This document shows, piece by piece, positions 53,620 through 62,251 of a stretch of 64,000 nt of DNA. This DNA is from Paenibacillus sp. SC116 (GTDB lineage: Bacteria; Bacillota; Bacilli; Paenibacillales; Paenibacillaceae). The translations under genes and the position numbers were made by a program. Below the pieces are notes generated by a model. The model saw only the letters and a program-made list of their open reading frames with translations, had not been told where the DNA came from and did not search any database. Positions within the stretch are counted from its first letter, which is position 1. The number at the start of each line of letters is the position of its first letter. The DNA lies in NCBI RefSeq assembly GCF_024733555.1, contig NZ_JANIOF010000006.1:1-64000 (forward strand). The letters are read 5' to 3'.

Positions 53620-53913
53620 ATGGAACGCATTATATTTGTCGAATATCGAATCGATCCTGCTAAGCGGGAAATGTATTTAAAGAAGGCTGCTAAGCAATTG
53701 GCTAGCAGGCAGGACGTGCTGTGGTACGAAGGAACAGACCAACCTAATGTATTTGTAGAACAATGGCTCAATACGACAGTGGAGCAGTACGAGGCAATGA
53801 AGCAATTGCGTTTAGGAGAGCAAAGTGAATGGGATGAGTTGACAGATTGTATTCCAGGTGGCAAAGCAAAACTTCATATTTGGGAGTTTGCTCGTGTACC
53901 TGTCCAAATATGA
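53620..53913 (+). CDS. Small hypothetical, possible dimeric alpha-beta barrel
   Basis: The product is 97 residues. The pattern IIFVEYRIDPAKREMYLKKA ... VLWYEGTDQPNVFVEQW ... LHIWEFARV looks like a ferredoxin-like (ABM/NIPSNAP-type) fold used in small monooxygenases and heme-degrading proteins. No catalytic residues are clear, so no function is assigned. The ATG at 53620 has GGAGG 6 bases upstream. It is divergent from yfhP. Confidence 0.7.
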   Translation: MERIIFVEYRIDPAKREMYLKKAAKQLASRQDVLWYEGTDQPNVFVEQWLNTTVEQYEAMKQLRLGEQSEWDELTDCIPGGKAKLHIWEFARVPVQI

Positions 53914-53942
53914 AATATGAAACTCCATCCATTGAATTGTCA

Positions 53943-53979
53943 AATTGATGAACGATTGCAATGAACATTGTCATCAATT
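53943..53979 (+). repeat. 9-bp inverted repeat ahead of ctaB
   Basis: AATTGATGA (53943-53951) and TCATCAATT (53971-53979) are exact reverse complements 19 bases apart, about 85 bases upstream of ctaB. It could be an operator or a structured leader. Confidence 0.5.
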
Positions 53980-54061
53980 GATCTAATTTGCTATGATGAA
54001 GATTACAGCAGGAGACAAGAAATTCTGCTCGTTCTGAGAACAACAAGGAGGAACGTGATAC

Positions 54062-54991
54062 GTGGATAAGCAAATCACATATAGAACTTCACCAGATTCC
54101 GCAATGATAACCGAGAAGCCAGCTCGGGATGGATTATGGAAGGAGTTTATTCAACTCACGAAGCCAGGCATTATTCGCTCTAATTTATTGGCAGCGGTAG
54201 CGGGTTTCTGGGTCGCGGCTAAGTGGGATATACCGTGGGGGACTTTGCTGTGGATGATTGTAGGAGCCACTTTGACAATGGCTTCTTCTTGTGTGTTTAA
54301 TAATTATTTTGACCGTGATTTCGACACCAAAATGAAGCGGACGCAGAATCGCGCGCTTCCATCAGGTCGGTTACAGCCTCATGTTGTATTAGGATATGCC
54401 ATTACTCTCGGTATTACAGGTCTACTCGTATTATTTTTACTCGTCAATCCCGTAGCAGGACTATTTGGACTTATAGGAGTATTTGGATACGTTGTTGTAT
54501 ATACGCTGTGGCTTAAGCGCACTTCGACTTGGAGTACGTCTGTAGGGGCGATACCAGGAGCAATGCCTCCCGTTATCGGCTATACAGCGGTAACAGGATC
54601 ACTTGATCTTGGTGCAGTGCTTATGTTTGCTTTGCTGTTCTTATGGCAGCCGCCGCACTTCTGGGCACTGGGTGTACTTCGAGTAGAAGAATATCGCGCA
54701 GCAGGTTATCCTTTGCTGCCTGTTGTAAAGGGCATCAAGCGCACGAAGTGGCAAATGATTCCTTACGTTGTGCTGCTCCTTCCACTTTCGTGGTTGTTTT
54801 ATTGGTATGGCTACGCAGGCATCGTATACGCGATAGTCGGCACGATTATTAATGCAGCTTGGCTGTATGTGTGTATTTCAGGCTTACGTACTTCTAATAA
54901 CGAGGTCTGGGCACGCAAAGCCTTTATTCTTTCTATTTATGCTATTATGCTGCATCTTATTGTTATCATTCTAGACACGATGGGCAAGTAA
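54062..54991 (+). CDS. ctaB: Heme O synthase (protoheme IX farnesyltransferase)
   Basis: The product is 309 residues with about nine membrane helices. The two prenyltransferase motifs are NNYFDRDFDTKMKRTQNRAL (first Asp-rich) and DLG...WQPPHFWALG. It adds farnesyl to heme B for terminal oxidases. The GTG at 54062 is preceded by AAGGAGGAACG. It is followed by a SCO-family gene, as in cytochrome oxidase assembly loci. Confidence 0.94.
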   Translation: MDKQITYRTSPDSAMITEKPARDGLWKEFIQLTKPGIIRSNLLAAVAGFWVAAKWDIPWGTLLWMIVGATLTMASSCVFNNYFDRDFDTKMKRTQNRALPSGRLQPHVVLGYAITLGITGLLVLFLLVNPVAGLFGLIGVFGYVVVYTLWLKRTSTWSTSVGAIPGAMPPVIGYTAVTGSLDLGAVLMFALLFLWQPPHFWALGVLRVEEYRAAGYPLLPVVKGIKRTKWQMIPYVVLLLPLSWLFYWYGYAGIVYAIVGTIINAAWLYVCISGLRTSNNEVWARKAFILSIYAIMLHLIVIILDTMGK

Positions 54992-55056
54992 CAGAACAAA
55001 TGTAATGCAAGCGGAGAGACATTCAAGAAAAGATGATGCGAAGGGGAGCGGGAGCT

Positions 55057-55710
55057 GTGGCGGCTTTTGTGAAAAGGTATTCGTTACAAATCTTTTTATT
55101 CTCATTGGTGTTTTTGTTTGGTATTGCGGCAGCATGGATATACGGGTCCGGCATGCTAAATGAGAATGCAGGACAATCTGATCCAAATGCTGATTTTTCA
55201 ATTATTAAGCAAGCTCCAGACTTTCAATTGGAGAATGTCGATGGTAAGACGGTTTCCTTAGCGGATACCGAAGGCAAAGTTCGCTTGTTCTATTTCTTCT
55301 TTGCCAGCTGTCCAGATGTATGCCCTCCAACCACTTATATGCTGACAGAAGCTCAGGATATATTGAAGGAGAAAGGTGTATTTGGCAAAGATGTTGCCTT
55401 TCATTCGGTTACCTTTGATCCGGAGCGAGATTCAAAAGAAGTGCTGAAGAAATGGGCATTGGAGAAAAATAAAGCGGATTTAAGCGGCTGGTACTTTTTG
55501 CGAGGGGATGAGAAGAAGACCGCAGAATGGATGGAACAGTTCGGTTCACTTGTGATTAAGGACAAGGACGGCAACTTCTCGCATTCGAATTATGTCACGC
55601 TCGTAGATGGAGAGGGCAACATTCGCAAAGTTTACAATGTCAAAATGGACTCCGATGACGTTACTGCAGAAACAATTGCTGCTGGTGTCATGAAGCTGCT
55701 TGAATCGTAA
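55057..55710 (+). CDS. SCO1/SenC-family protein (YpmQ-like)
   Basis: The product is 217 residues. An N-terminal membrane anchor (about 10-30) precedes a thioredoxin-like domain with CPDVC (Cu/thiol pair) and the conserved His in SHSNYVTLVD. It helps load copper into cytochrome c oxidase CuA. The GTG at 55057 has AAGGGGAG 8 bases upstream, while an ATG at 55033 without clear spacing is the alternative. It is adjacent to ctaB. Confidence 0.9.
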   Translation: MAAFVKRYSLQIFLFSLVFLFGIAAAWIYGSGMLNENAGQSDPNADFSIIKQAPDFQLENVDGKTVSLADTEGKVRLFYFFFASCPDVCPPTTYMLTEAQDILKEKGVFGKDVAFHSVTFDPERDSKEVLKKWALEKNKADLSGWYFLRGDEKKTAEWMEQFGSLVIKDKDGNFSHSNYVTLVDGEGNIRKVYNVKMDSDDVTAETIAAGVMKLLES

Positions 55711-55736
55711 TCTTTTATCTTGATTGAATCGTTATG

Positions 55737-56096
55737 TTACTCATACGGGGTTGGAGCCGGATACACAATGTATTCCTCCAGCCCCGCTTTTTCTAGTTGC
55801 TGAATGACGTATTCATCGGGTGTCCCTTCCACTCCTGCGTAACCTCTACGTGTATAAATATGATCAGCATCTGGAAATGCGTCTCTTAAAACACCGCGTA
55901 TTTTTTTCCCAGAAGCATCATTGTCCATAAACAAAAAAACTTCTTGGTCTCCAACTTGTTTGATAAGTGTTTCCAGTTTGGCTGTGTTCAAAGTTCCAAA
56001 TGTACATAGAATAAGAACGTAATCATTTAATAAGCGACGCAGTCTGCTGCGGTCATTTTTGCCCTCTACGACAATTACAATTTCAGTGTCATTCAT
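55737..56096 (-). CDS. Toprim-domain protein (YusF-like)
   Basis: The product is 119 residues, one Toprim domain with IVVEGKNDR (catalytic Glu) and FLFMDNDASGKKIR (DxD). It is similar in size to B. subtilis YusF and the M5/RnmV-type small Toprim proteins, which nick or cut nucleic acid. The function is probably RNA or DNA processing. The ATG at 56096 has GAAGGTG upstream. It is convergent with the SCO gene. Confidence 0.87.
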   Translation of the reverse strand: MNDTEIVIVVEGKNDRSRLRRLLNDYVLILCTFGTLNTAKLETLIKQVGDQEVFLFMDNDASGKKIRGVLRDAFPDADHIYTRRGYAGVEGTPDEYVIQQLEKAGLEEYIVYPAPTPYE

Positions 56097-56204
56097 GTGC
56101 GCACCTTCTTTACATTGCAATGATTAAACATGTCCGTTTGGTCTATATAGTGTATCACAACTGTGAGAAAACATTGCGCAGCGAACGCACTGAATAAAAA
56201 TAAA

Positions 56205-56227
56205 CGGCTTGCTTAGCCAGCAAGCCG
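56205..56227 (-). terminator. Minus-strand terminator of YjcZ-like gene
   Basis: CGGCTTGCT (56205-56213) pairs with AGCAAGCCG (56219-56227). Reading the minus strand, TTTATTTTTATT follows. Confidence 0.75.
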
Positions 56228-56251
56228 CATGAGGGAGAGAGTGTGACACTG

Positions 56252-56389
56252 TTAGAAACAGACAGCTCTTAAAATGATAACTAATAAGATGAAGAGTACG
56301 AGGACGCAACCGACCCCTGATAATCCACCACCAAAATTATTACCACCGAAGCAAGGATTAACATTGCAAGGATCCACACAATGAGACAT
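56252..56389 (-). CDS. 45-residue Gly/Cys membrane protein (YjcZ-like)
   Basis: The product is 45 residues, too short for routine gene calling. A Cys/Asn/Gly-rich first half (MSHCVDPCNVNPCFGG) with five Cys in total is followed by a hydrophobic segment VGCVLVLFILLVIILRAVCF. The ending resembles YjcZ-family sporulation proteins, but the Cys-rich N-terminus is unusual. AAGAGGTGA lies ahead of the ATG, and a terminator follows the stop. It may be a spore or coat-associated peptide. Confidence 0.75.
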   Translation of the reverse strand: MSHCVDPCNVNPCFGGNNFGGGLSGVGCVLVLFILLVIILRAVCF

Positions 56390-56512
56390 TCTGTTCACCT
56401 CTTTCAGCTCTTATCATCGAACACAATGTATTGTATGAAGCAGGGCAGCAGTCGTGCTGTGTGTTTACCCAGATCTAGTTAAGATAGGTATTCGCCCTGT
56501 ATGTAAGGTGAT

Positions 56513-57691
56513 TTAAGTGCGCTGCAGTTTGGAATTGACTGTTATCGCCTGCCAAGGGCGATACCACGGCATAAATGTGATCGCAGTCATTAAAATGATA
56601 AAGGCAATGAAAAATGGAGATACATATGACCGGAGCTGCCCAGCCAACATCGGACCGAGAAATGAACCGATGGAGAAGGCAATAGACAACGTTGAGAAAA
56701 TACGGCCATAGCGAGCACCACCGCTTAGCTGTAGAAGGTGGGCAGAAAGCGCTGGTAGCGTAACTCCTTTTGTCATGCCGATAAGAAATAAAGTAACATA
56801 TAACGGTATTGGTGTATCAATGGCCATACAGAAGAAAAGCAAAGCTAAGCAAAATGAGCCAAGCCAAGTTCGCAGGAAGGCTGAGTATCGATTCAAAAAC
56901 AACAAGCTGAGCGTGAATAAGGCACCTAAACTGACAGCGGTGAACAACATTCCTGTCTTTACTACGGAATGTAGAGCGTTGGCTGCGAAAGGAAGCTCAA
57001 AAAATAAAATGCCTTGTGAACAAGCGATTGCTAAAGGAAGTAGAAAAAATCTTAGCGGTATAGGCTGTACGGGAGCAGCTTGCGCGCTAGTTTGGGCTGC
57101 GTTTATTTCGTGACCAGCTTGATTGGATTGAGGTTTCGCATACTGTGGCGGACGTATGAGAACTGATGCCAGTGCTCCGATAATAAGCAGACCAATTCCT
57201 AGTGCCTGGAAAGCCATCGTGAATCCGAGCTTGGATACAAGATAAGCCCCAGCAGCAGGAGATACAACGGAAGCAAGGGTATGGATTAGTCCATTGCCTG
57301 CCATCAGCTTACCTTGCTGTACTTGATCCTCTGCATAGCGAGCGAGCAGTGCTAAGCATGCAGGGGAGAGAAAGGCCAGTACAAAACCGCTAATGGAACG
57401 GACGATAAGCAGCTGCCATGGATCAGTAACATGGGCTTGTAAAATTAACAGTACACCAGCACCCATTAGACTCCACATAATGAATATACGACTACCGTAA
57501 CGATCAACACCGTACCCTGCCAGTAAATTCCCAGGTAGATGGGTGAAGGAATATAAGCCCATCATCAGTCCTATAAAAGAAGGAGCAGCACCAAGGGATA
57601 CAGCGAAAGGCGTTAAAATCGGATATTGGGCATGCAAATCGAAGAAGGCTACGAACAAAAATAAATAGAGCCACACGACAGATCGCAACAT
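56513..57691 (-). CDS. MFS transporter
   Basis: The product is about 392 residues with 12 membrane helices. GYGVDRYGSRIFIMW near the second loop is the MFS motif A variant, and the DLHAQYPILTPFAVSLG N-terminal helix region is typical of drug-type exporters. The substrate is unknown. The start could be ATG 57691 or TTG 57688; GGGAGG ends 5 to 8 bases upstream. It is monocistronic. Confidence 0.87.
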   Translation of the reverse strand: MLRSVVWLYLFLFVAFFDLHAQYPILTPFAVSLGAAPSFIGLMMGLYSFTHLPGNLLAGYGVDRYGSRIFIMWSLMGAGVLLILQAHVTDPWQLLIVRSISGFVLAFLSPACLALLARYAEDQVQQGKLMAGNGLIHTLASVVSPAAGAYLVSKLGFTMAFQALGIGLLIIGALASVLIRPPQYAKPQSNQAGHEINAAQTSAQAAPVQPIPLRFFLLPLAIACSQGILFFELPFAANALHSVVKTGMLFTAVSLGALFTLSLLFLNRYSAFLRTWLGSFCLALLFFCMAIDTPIPLYVTLFLIGMTKGVTLPALSAHLLQLSGGARYGRIFSTLSIAFSIGSFLGPMLAGQLRSYVSPFFIAFIILMTAITFMPWYRPWQAITVNSKLQRT

Positions 57692-57868
57692 CATCACCTC
57701 CCATGGAATTCATTTATTCTATACTTGTACGCGTAATGGGACGAACTTAGTACTTTCAGTGATCGTGGCAGATGAAATAGGAAATCGTAATTTTGAGGAA
57801 TGAACGTATGCTCTTACGTCCATATTGGAAATGATGTATAATACGCTAAGAAAAACGAGAAAGGACAG

Positions 57869-58315
57869 ATGTACAAGATGGATATACAGATGGATACGTT
57901 ATTTGAGTTCATTAAGCAGAACTGGATGCTGTTTCTAATTGCACTTATTGTGCTGTTTGTTATTATCAGCTTTGTTAAGACGATGATTAAATGGGCGCTT
58001 GTTATTGTTATTGTGGCTGGCGTGGCCGTATATAGCGGGGTTACATGGAAAGATATTGATCAAGTTGTTACAACCGTGAAGGATGAAACGGTAGCTAAGC
58101 TTAAAGATCAAGCGATCCAAGCGATGAAGGATGAAGCGAGCAAAGCTACATATGAGCGTAATAAAGACGGTTCCTATACGGTTAAGACACCAAGCCTAGA
58201 GCTTAAAGGACAAGCGGGTAGTACGAAAGTGCATGTTTCCCTTGGCGGAGTATCACTAGGTGAATGGGAAGCTACAGAGATGATTCGTCAATTCATTGAA
58301 GGAGCTAAAAAATAA
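57869..58315 (+). CDS. Hypothetical membrane protein (pre-transglutaminase)
   Basis: The product is 148 residues. One or two membrane helices (about 20-55) are followed by a mainly soluble helical and beta region with VKDETVAKLKDQAIQAMKDEAS and a KTPSLELKGQ segment. I recognise no family. The next gene starts at its stop codon, so the two are coupled and may form a membrane complex. The start is uncertain between ATG 57869 and 57878; AAGGA lies upstream. Confidence 0.7.
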   Translation: MYKMDIQMDTLFEFIKQNWMLFLIALIVLFVIISFVKTMIKWALVIVIVAGVAVYSGVTWKDIDQVVTTVKDETVAKLKDQAIQAMKDEASKATYERNKDGSYTVKTPSLELKGQAGSTKVHVSLGGVSLGEWEATEMIRQFIEGAKK

Positions 58316-59478
58316 TGATGGATGGATTGATGCAAGGGGGAACTGGCACTATAGTAACACTCCTGCTTGCACTTGTTCTATTCGTCAGTGTGTGGCAAGG
58401 GGTGAGCAGAGGCGCTTCAGGGTCGATGCAGCACCTCTTCTTTTTTGCTATTCATGCGGTACTGACGTTGGCATCGATGTTCATCGCTTATCAATTAGCA
58501 AATCAGTTGTCACCTATAGTGGCAGCTTGGATTCAAGAGATGCAGCTTGCAGTTCCAGCAGAGCCATCTTGGTGGGAACGGACTTATTTAGCCGTCATGA
58601 CTAGCATTCGTGACTTTGATTTTATGCGCGTGTTGATATTATTTGTTGTGCTGTACTTTATTGTCCGTCTCTTGCTGAATGTGGTGGAGCGGTTGTTAAT
58701 TCTAATATGGGTGCCATCTAGCAATGACTTAGATGAGCAGCATGTAAGAACAAAGGGGCGGACATGGCCTCAGCGTTTGCTCAGTCGTACGATTGGAGCG
58801 ATTGTTGGTATAGTAACAGGTGCCATTCGTTTAGTCATTATTGTGGCCTTGTTGTTTGGTGTCGTAACGCTGCAACCAAGCGGAGGCTTTAGTCGGGCTA
58901 TTCAAGCTTCGGATCTGTATCAGGAAGTCAGCAATCGTATTGTAAAGCCAGTAGCCGGAAGTTGGATTACAGAGAAGCTGCCGGTGCTGTCATCTCAAGT
59001 AGAGCAGCAGTTCAAGGAGATGATGCATCGTCGCTATGAAGTGATCGATCAGCAAATCCCACAAAATATCGAACAAGCAGCAGTGAAAATAACAGAAGGT
59101 GCTGCTTCTGATAAGGAAAAGGCTAGAAAGCTGTACGATTGGATCGGGACGCGTATTCAGTACGATTGGGACAAAGCCAATAACTATTTAGATAATGGTG
59201 TATGGAAAGAGCAATCTCCTGCTGATACATTCAAGGAGAAAACAGGGGTCTGCATCGACTATGCACGTTTATATGCGATGATGGCTCGTACAGTCGATCT
59301 GCAAGTTAAAGTGATTACAGGGGTCGGATATGACGGTAAAGGCGGTTATGGCCCCCATGCTTGGAATGGTGTGTATTTGACAGAAGAAGAGAAATGGATC
59401 CTGCTTGATACAACTTGGGCCAGCTCTGGAGACTGGTTTGATCGCCCTGATTTTTCTAAAACACATATTCCTGACTAG
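58315..59478 (+). CDS. Membrane transglutaminase-like protein
   Basis: The product is 387 residues. About four to five N-terminal membrane helices resemble a CvpA-like region (about 10-190). An extracytoplasmic transglutaminase core follows, with Cys313 in GVCIDYARLYAMMAR, His348 in GPHAWNG and Asp365 in LDTTWASS. The complete Cys-His-Asp triad predicts thiol peptidase or crosslinking activity outside the membrane. AAGGAG lies 10 bases ahead of the ATG. It overlaps the upstream gene by one base. Confidence 0.85.
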   Translation: MMDGLMQGGTGTIVTLLLALVLFVSVWQGVSRGASGSMQHLFFFAIHAVLTLASMFIAYQLANQLSPIVAAWIQEMQLAVPAEPSWWERTYLAVMTSIRDFDFMRVLILFVVLYFIVRLLLNVVERLLILIWVPSSNDLDEQHVRTKGRTWPQRLLSRTIGAIVGIVTGAIRLVIIVALLFGVVTLQPSGGFSRAIQASDLYQEVSNRIVKPVAGSWITEKLPVLSSQVEQQFKEMMHRRYEVIDQQIPQNIEQAAVKITEGAASDKEKARKLYDWIGTRIQYDWDKANNYLDNGVWKEQSPADTFKEKTGVCIDYARLYAMMARTVDLQVKVITGVGYDGKGGYGPHAWNGVYLTEEEKWILLDTTWASSGDWFDRPDFSKTHIPD

Positions 59479-59571
59479 TGCAGCACGCAACCCTTTGAAG
59501 CTTGTCCTAGAAATGTGCTACACTTTATTTTACAGTAATGATGATAGATGACAGCAGGAAGGATGAGGGGA

Positions 59572-61638
59572 TTGAGTCATCCACACAGAGATGATCCGCA
59601 GAAGCGGGAAATAATCAATAGGCGCCACTTTTCGTTTCGTTTGAATGCGTTCTTTTTTGTAACTTTTACCGTGTTCAGCGTGCTGATTATACGATTGGCT
59701 TTCCTTCAATTTGTTGAAGGGCCTTCCATGAAAGAGAAAGAAACTCGTCTTGGGTACAAAACAACGGCAATTCCACCATTGCGTGGAACGATTTATGATG
59801 CATCGAACGAGCCGATTGCTTATTCCACTTCTACACAATCTTTGTACTTCACGATTGAGAAGAACTACAAGTTGGAAGAAAATTTGGCAGAAGCCAAACA
59901 GCTGGCCAAGCAATTGGAAACCATTTTCAAAAATTACGGCGATCCAAATGTAAAGCAGCCTACAGCGGATGAAATCGTGAAGAGTATGGATTTGACGGGG
60001 CGCGTCAACTATACCTTTGTACCGCGGCTTATTAAGACGGGGCTCAGTCAAAAAGAAGTGGCCTTCTTCCTTGAGAACAAGCCTGATCTTAAAGGGCTGG
60101 AGGTTATTGAGGATAGCGTCCGCAACTATGATAAAGATGGCGTGGCTGTTCAGCTCGTTGGATACTTGAAGAAGTTCAAGGGTGTTCGTGAGAGTTACGA
60201 TTACTATAAGAACGTACATGAAAATCGCGACACGATGCCGGATGAATTGCGCTATTTGGAACATGAGGACGTTGGTATAGACGGACTTGAGTATATGTAT
60301 CAGGAAGAGCTGCGCGGGAAGAACGGCTTGAAGCGATTCCCGGTTAACGTTGCAGGACGAGTCATTGGAGAGATGGAGATGACGAAGCCTGAGCGCGGGC
60401 ATAATCTTCATTTAACGATCGATCGAGATGTGCAACTAAAGACGGAAGAAGCGATTACGAAGCATTTAGAGAAGCTGCGCAATTCGCCTAACTCGATTGA
60501 ACGGGCTCCTTACGCCAAAACGGCTTATGCCGTAGCGATGGAAGTGGATACAGGTAACATTGTGTCCATGGCAAGTATGCCAGACTATGATCCGAACGTA
60601 TGGCGTAATGGTTCAATTTCACCTGAGGATCATAAAGCAAATCAGTATTATATGGGTAATGGTACGATTCGAGAAGTGTATCCACCTTATGAGGATGATC
60701 GTGAACGCATGAAGCATCCATCTTCCTTGGTGTATCTTGGCTCGGTTATGAAGCCACTAACTGTACTTGTCGGTTTGCAAGAGCAGATGTTTGGACTGCA
60801 CGAAACTTACTATGATCGTGGATATGCTGAAATTGGGCGTAAAGGATATGAACGTAAAATTTGGAACTCCAATCGTCGAGTATACGGTGCGATGGATGCA
60901 GCTCGTGCTCTTCAAGTTTCTTCGAATCCATTTATGATCGACATGGTCGGTAAACGATTGTTTAGTCGTACAGATAAAAATGGCTTGGAAGTATGGGACA
61001 GCTATATGGAGATGTTTGGACTCGGTGTATTGACGGGAAGCGGGCTTCCTGGAGAAAGCACAGGGGTTAAGGAATATATTGAAGATGCCAAGCGTTATAG
61101 TGCTCAATCCGCACTTGCAAGTGCATCCTTCGGTCAGATGGGTAAATATACGACACTTCAGCTTGCGCAGTATACAGCTATGTTAGCCAATCACGGCAAA
61201 CGTCTGAAGCCTCAGTTTGTAAGTAAGATTACGGATGGCGATGGGAACACCGTTAAGGAGTTCCAGCCGGAAATACTGAACGAGGCCCAATTTAACGATG
61301 CATATTGGAAAGAAATCGAAGATGGCATGAGCAATGTAACCGCTCATGGATTCGATGGTTTCCCATATTCTTTCTATCGTAAAACAGGTACGTCCCAGCA
61401 GCAGGTGGGTGGCAAGCTTGTTGAGAACGGGGTAATTATTGCCTATGCTCCAGCGGAAAAACCTAAGCTGGCGGTAGTAGTTGTTGTCCCTGAGGGCGGA
61501 TATGGATCTTACTCTGCTGCTCCAATCGCACGTGCGATCTTTGACGCTTATGACGAAGAAGTTGGTTTGACTGGCACTCCTCGCAAAAAGGCGGAAAGCC
61601 CAACAAACGCTGCTAATAACGATCAGCCAGCAGGATAA
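59572..61638 (+). CDS. Class B penicillin-binding protein (transpeptidase)
   Basis: The product is about 688 residues. One membrane anchor (about 25-48) and a PBP dimerisation domain (about 50-250) precede the transpeptidase domain, with SVMK near Ser391, an SSN motif in ALQVSSNPFMID, and KTG in YRKTGTSQQQ. It crosslinks peptidoglycan, as PBP2A or PbpH in Bacillus. The start is uncertain: TTG 59572 has AAGGATGAGG upstream, and ATG 59548 or 59563 are alternatives. It is followed by a terminator. Confidence 0.92.
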   Translation: MSHPHRDDPQKREIINRRHFSFRLNAFFFVTFTVFSVLIIRLAFLQFVEGPSMKEKETRLGYKTTAIPPLRGTIYDASNEPIAYSTSTQSLYFTIEKNYKLEENLAEAKQLAKQLETIFKNYGDPNVKQPTADEIVKSMDLTGRVNYTFVPRLIKTGLSQKEVAFFLENKPDLKGLEVIEDSVRNYDKDGVAVQLVGYLKKFKGVRESYDYYKNVHENRDTMPDELRYLEHEDVGIDGLEYMYQEELRGKNGLKRFPVNVAGRVIGEMEMTKPERGHNLHLTIDRDVQLKTEEAITKHLEKLRNSPNSIERAPYAKTAYAVAMEVDTGNIVSMASMPDYDPNVWRNGSISPEDHKANQYYMGNGTIREVYPPYEDDRERMKHPSSLVYLGSVMKPLTVLVGLQEQMFGLHETYYDRGYAEIGRKGYERKIWNSNRRVYGAMDAARALQVSSNPFMIDMVGKRLFSRTDKNGLEVWDSYMEMFGLGVLTGSGLPGESTGVKEYIEDAKRYSAQSALASASFGQMGKYTTLQLAQYTAMLANHGKRLKPQFVSKITDGDGNTVKEFQPEILNEAQFNDAYWKEIEDGMSNVTAHGFDGFPYSFYRKTGTSQQQVGGKLVENGVIIAYAPAEKPKLAVVVVVPEGGYGSYSAAPIARAIFDAYDEEVGLTGTPRKKAESPTNAANNDQPAG

Positions 61639-61652
61639 CAGTAAACAAAGTC

Positions 61653-61685
61653 AAAAGACCTCTCCACTATGGAGGGGTCTTTTAT
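61653..61685 (+). terminator. Terminator after PBP gene
   Basis: AAAAGACCTCTCC (61654-61666) pairs with GGAGGGGTCTTTT with one T-G pair and ends in T bases. Confidence 0.8.
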
Positions 61686-61887
61686 TGCCTATTTGTAGAG
61701 CTAATCCGCACAATTTGGAAAGTCGTAACATAACAATGAAACATCATCAATATATTTTTTTGAAGTAAATGTTGCATTAGAGAAAAAGTATTGTATATAT
61801 CGAAAAAAGAAGCTCGAAGGTAACATTATTGTGCGGATCAAAGAAATAGCAACGTAGCAACGATACGATATTTGAGAGGGTGACAAG

Positions 61888-61995
61888 GTGAAGACAAAAC
61901 AGAGGAAGATAACAAAAAAGGCTGTCAAATGGAATTCTGCCATCAAACGCTTTGTCATGGCGGTGTTGTTCTTAACTTTTATGTCTTCTATATAA
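61888..61995 (+). CDS. 35-residue basic membrane peptide (tentative)
   Basis: The frame encodes 35 residues: MKTKQRKITKKAVKWN then a hydrophobic end AIKRFVMAVLFLTFMSSI. A GTG start follows GAGAGGGTGACAAG. It lies in the 610-base gap between the PBP and HAD genes, with terminator-like pairing just downstream. It could be a small basic membrane or signalling peptide, or chance. The rest of the gap shows no other convincing gene. Confidence 0.45.
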   Translation: MKTKQRKITKKAVKWNSAIKRFVMAVLFLTFMSSI

Positions 61996-62041
61996 GGGAA
62001 CTGAATGGTGATGGATGATTATTCGATATCATGCATGTTGA

Positions 62042-62089
62042 AGAGGCGGCTTGAAGCTATTTATTTGCTTCTATGGCAGTCTCTTTTTT
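62042..62089 (+). terminator. Possible terminator
   Basis: GAAGC (62053-62057) pairs with GCTTC (62067-62071) and outer AGAGGC pairs imperfectly with GCAGTCTCT, followed by six T. Confidence 0.5.
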
Positions 62090-62251
62090 GTAGGGACAGC
62101 GACCTACGAATTGCTTGGTTGTGCAGGTTCCGTTATGTTACAATATCGTTATGTGTAATTGGATAACAAATAATTGACATAGCTTGTCGCCAATGTTCGC
62201 GAAGGGTTGATGAGCTGAGTGGTTGTCATATAGACGGGAGTGAAGACAGCA

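Noticed and set aside
59530-60411. 293-residue minus-strand open frame opposite the PBP gene
   Set aside because: Antisense shadow of a convincing class B PBP, with no start signal.
61701-61958. 85-residue Phe-rich minus-strand frame
   Set aside because: AT-rich gap sequence gives such frames by chance; no ribosome site, and it overlaps the better supported 35-codon plus-strand frame.
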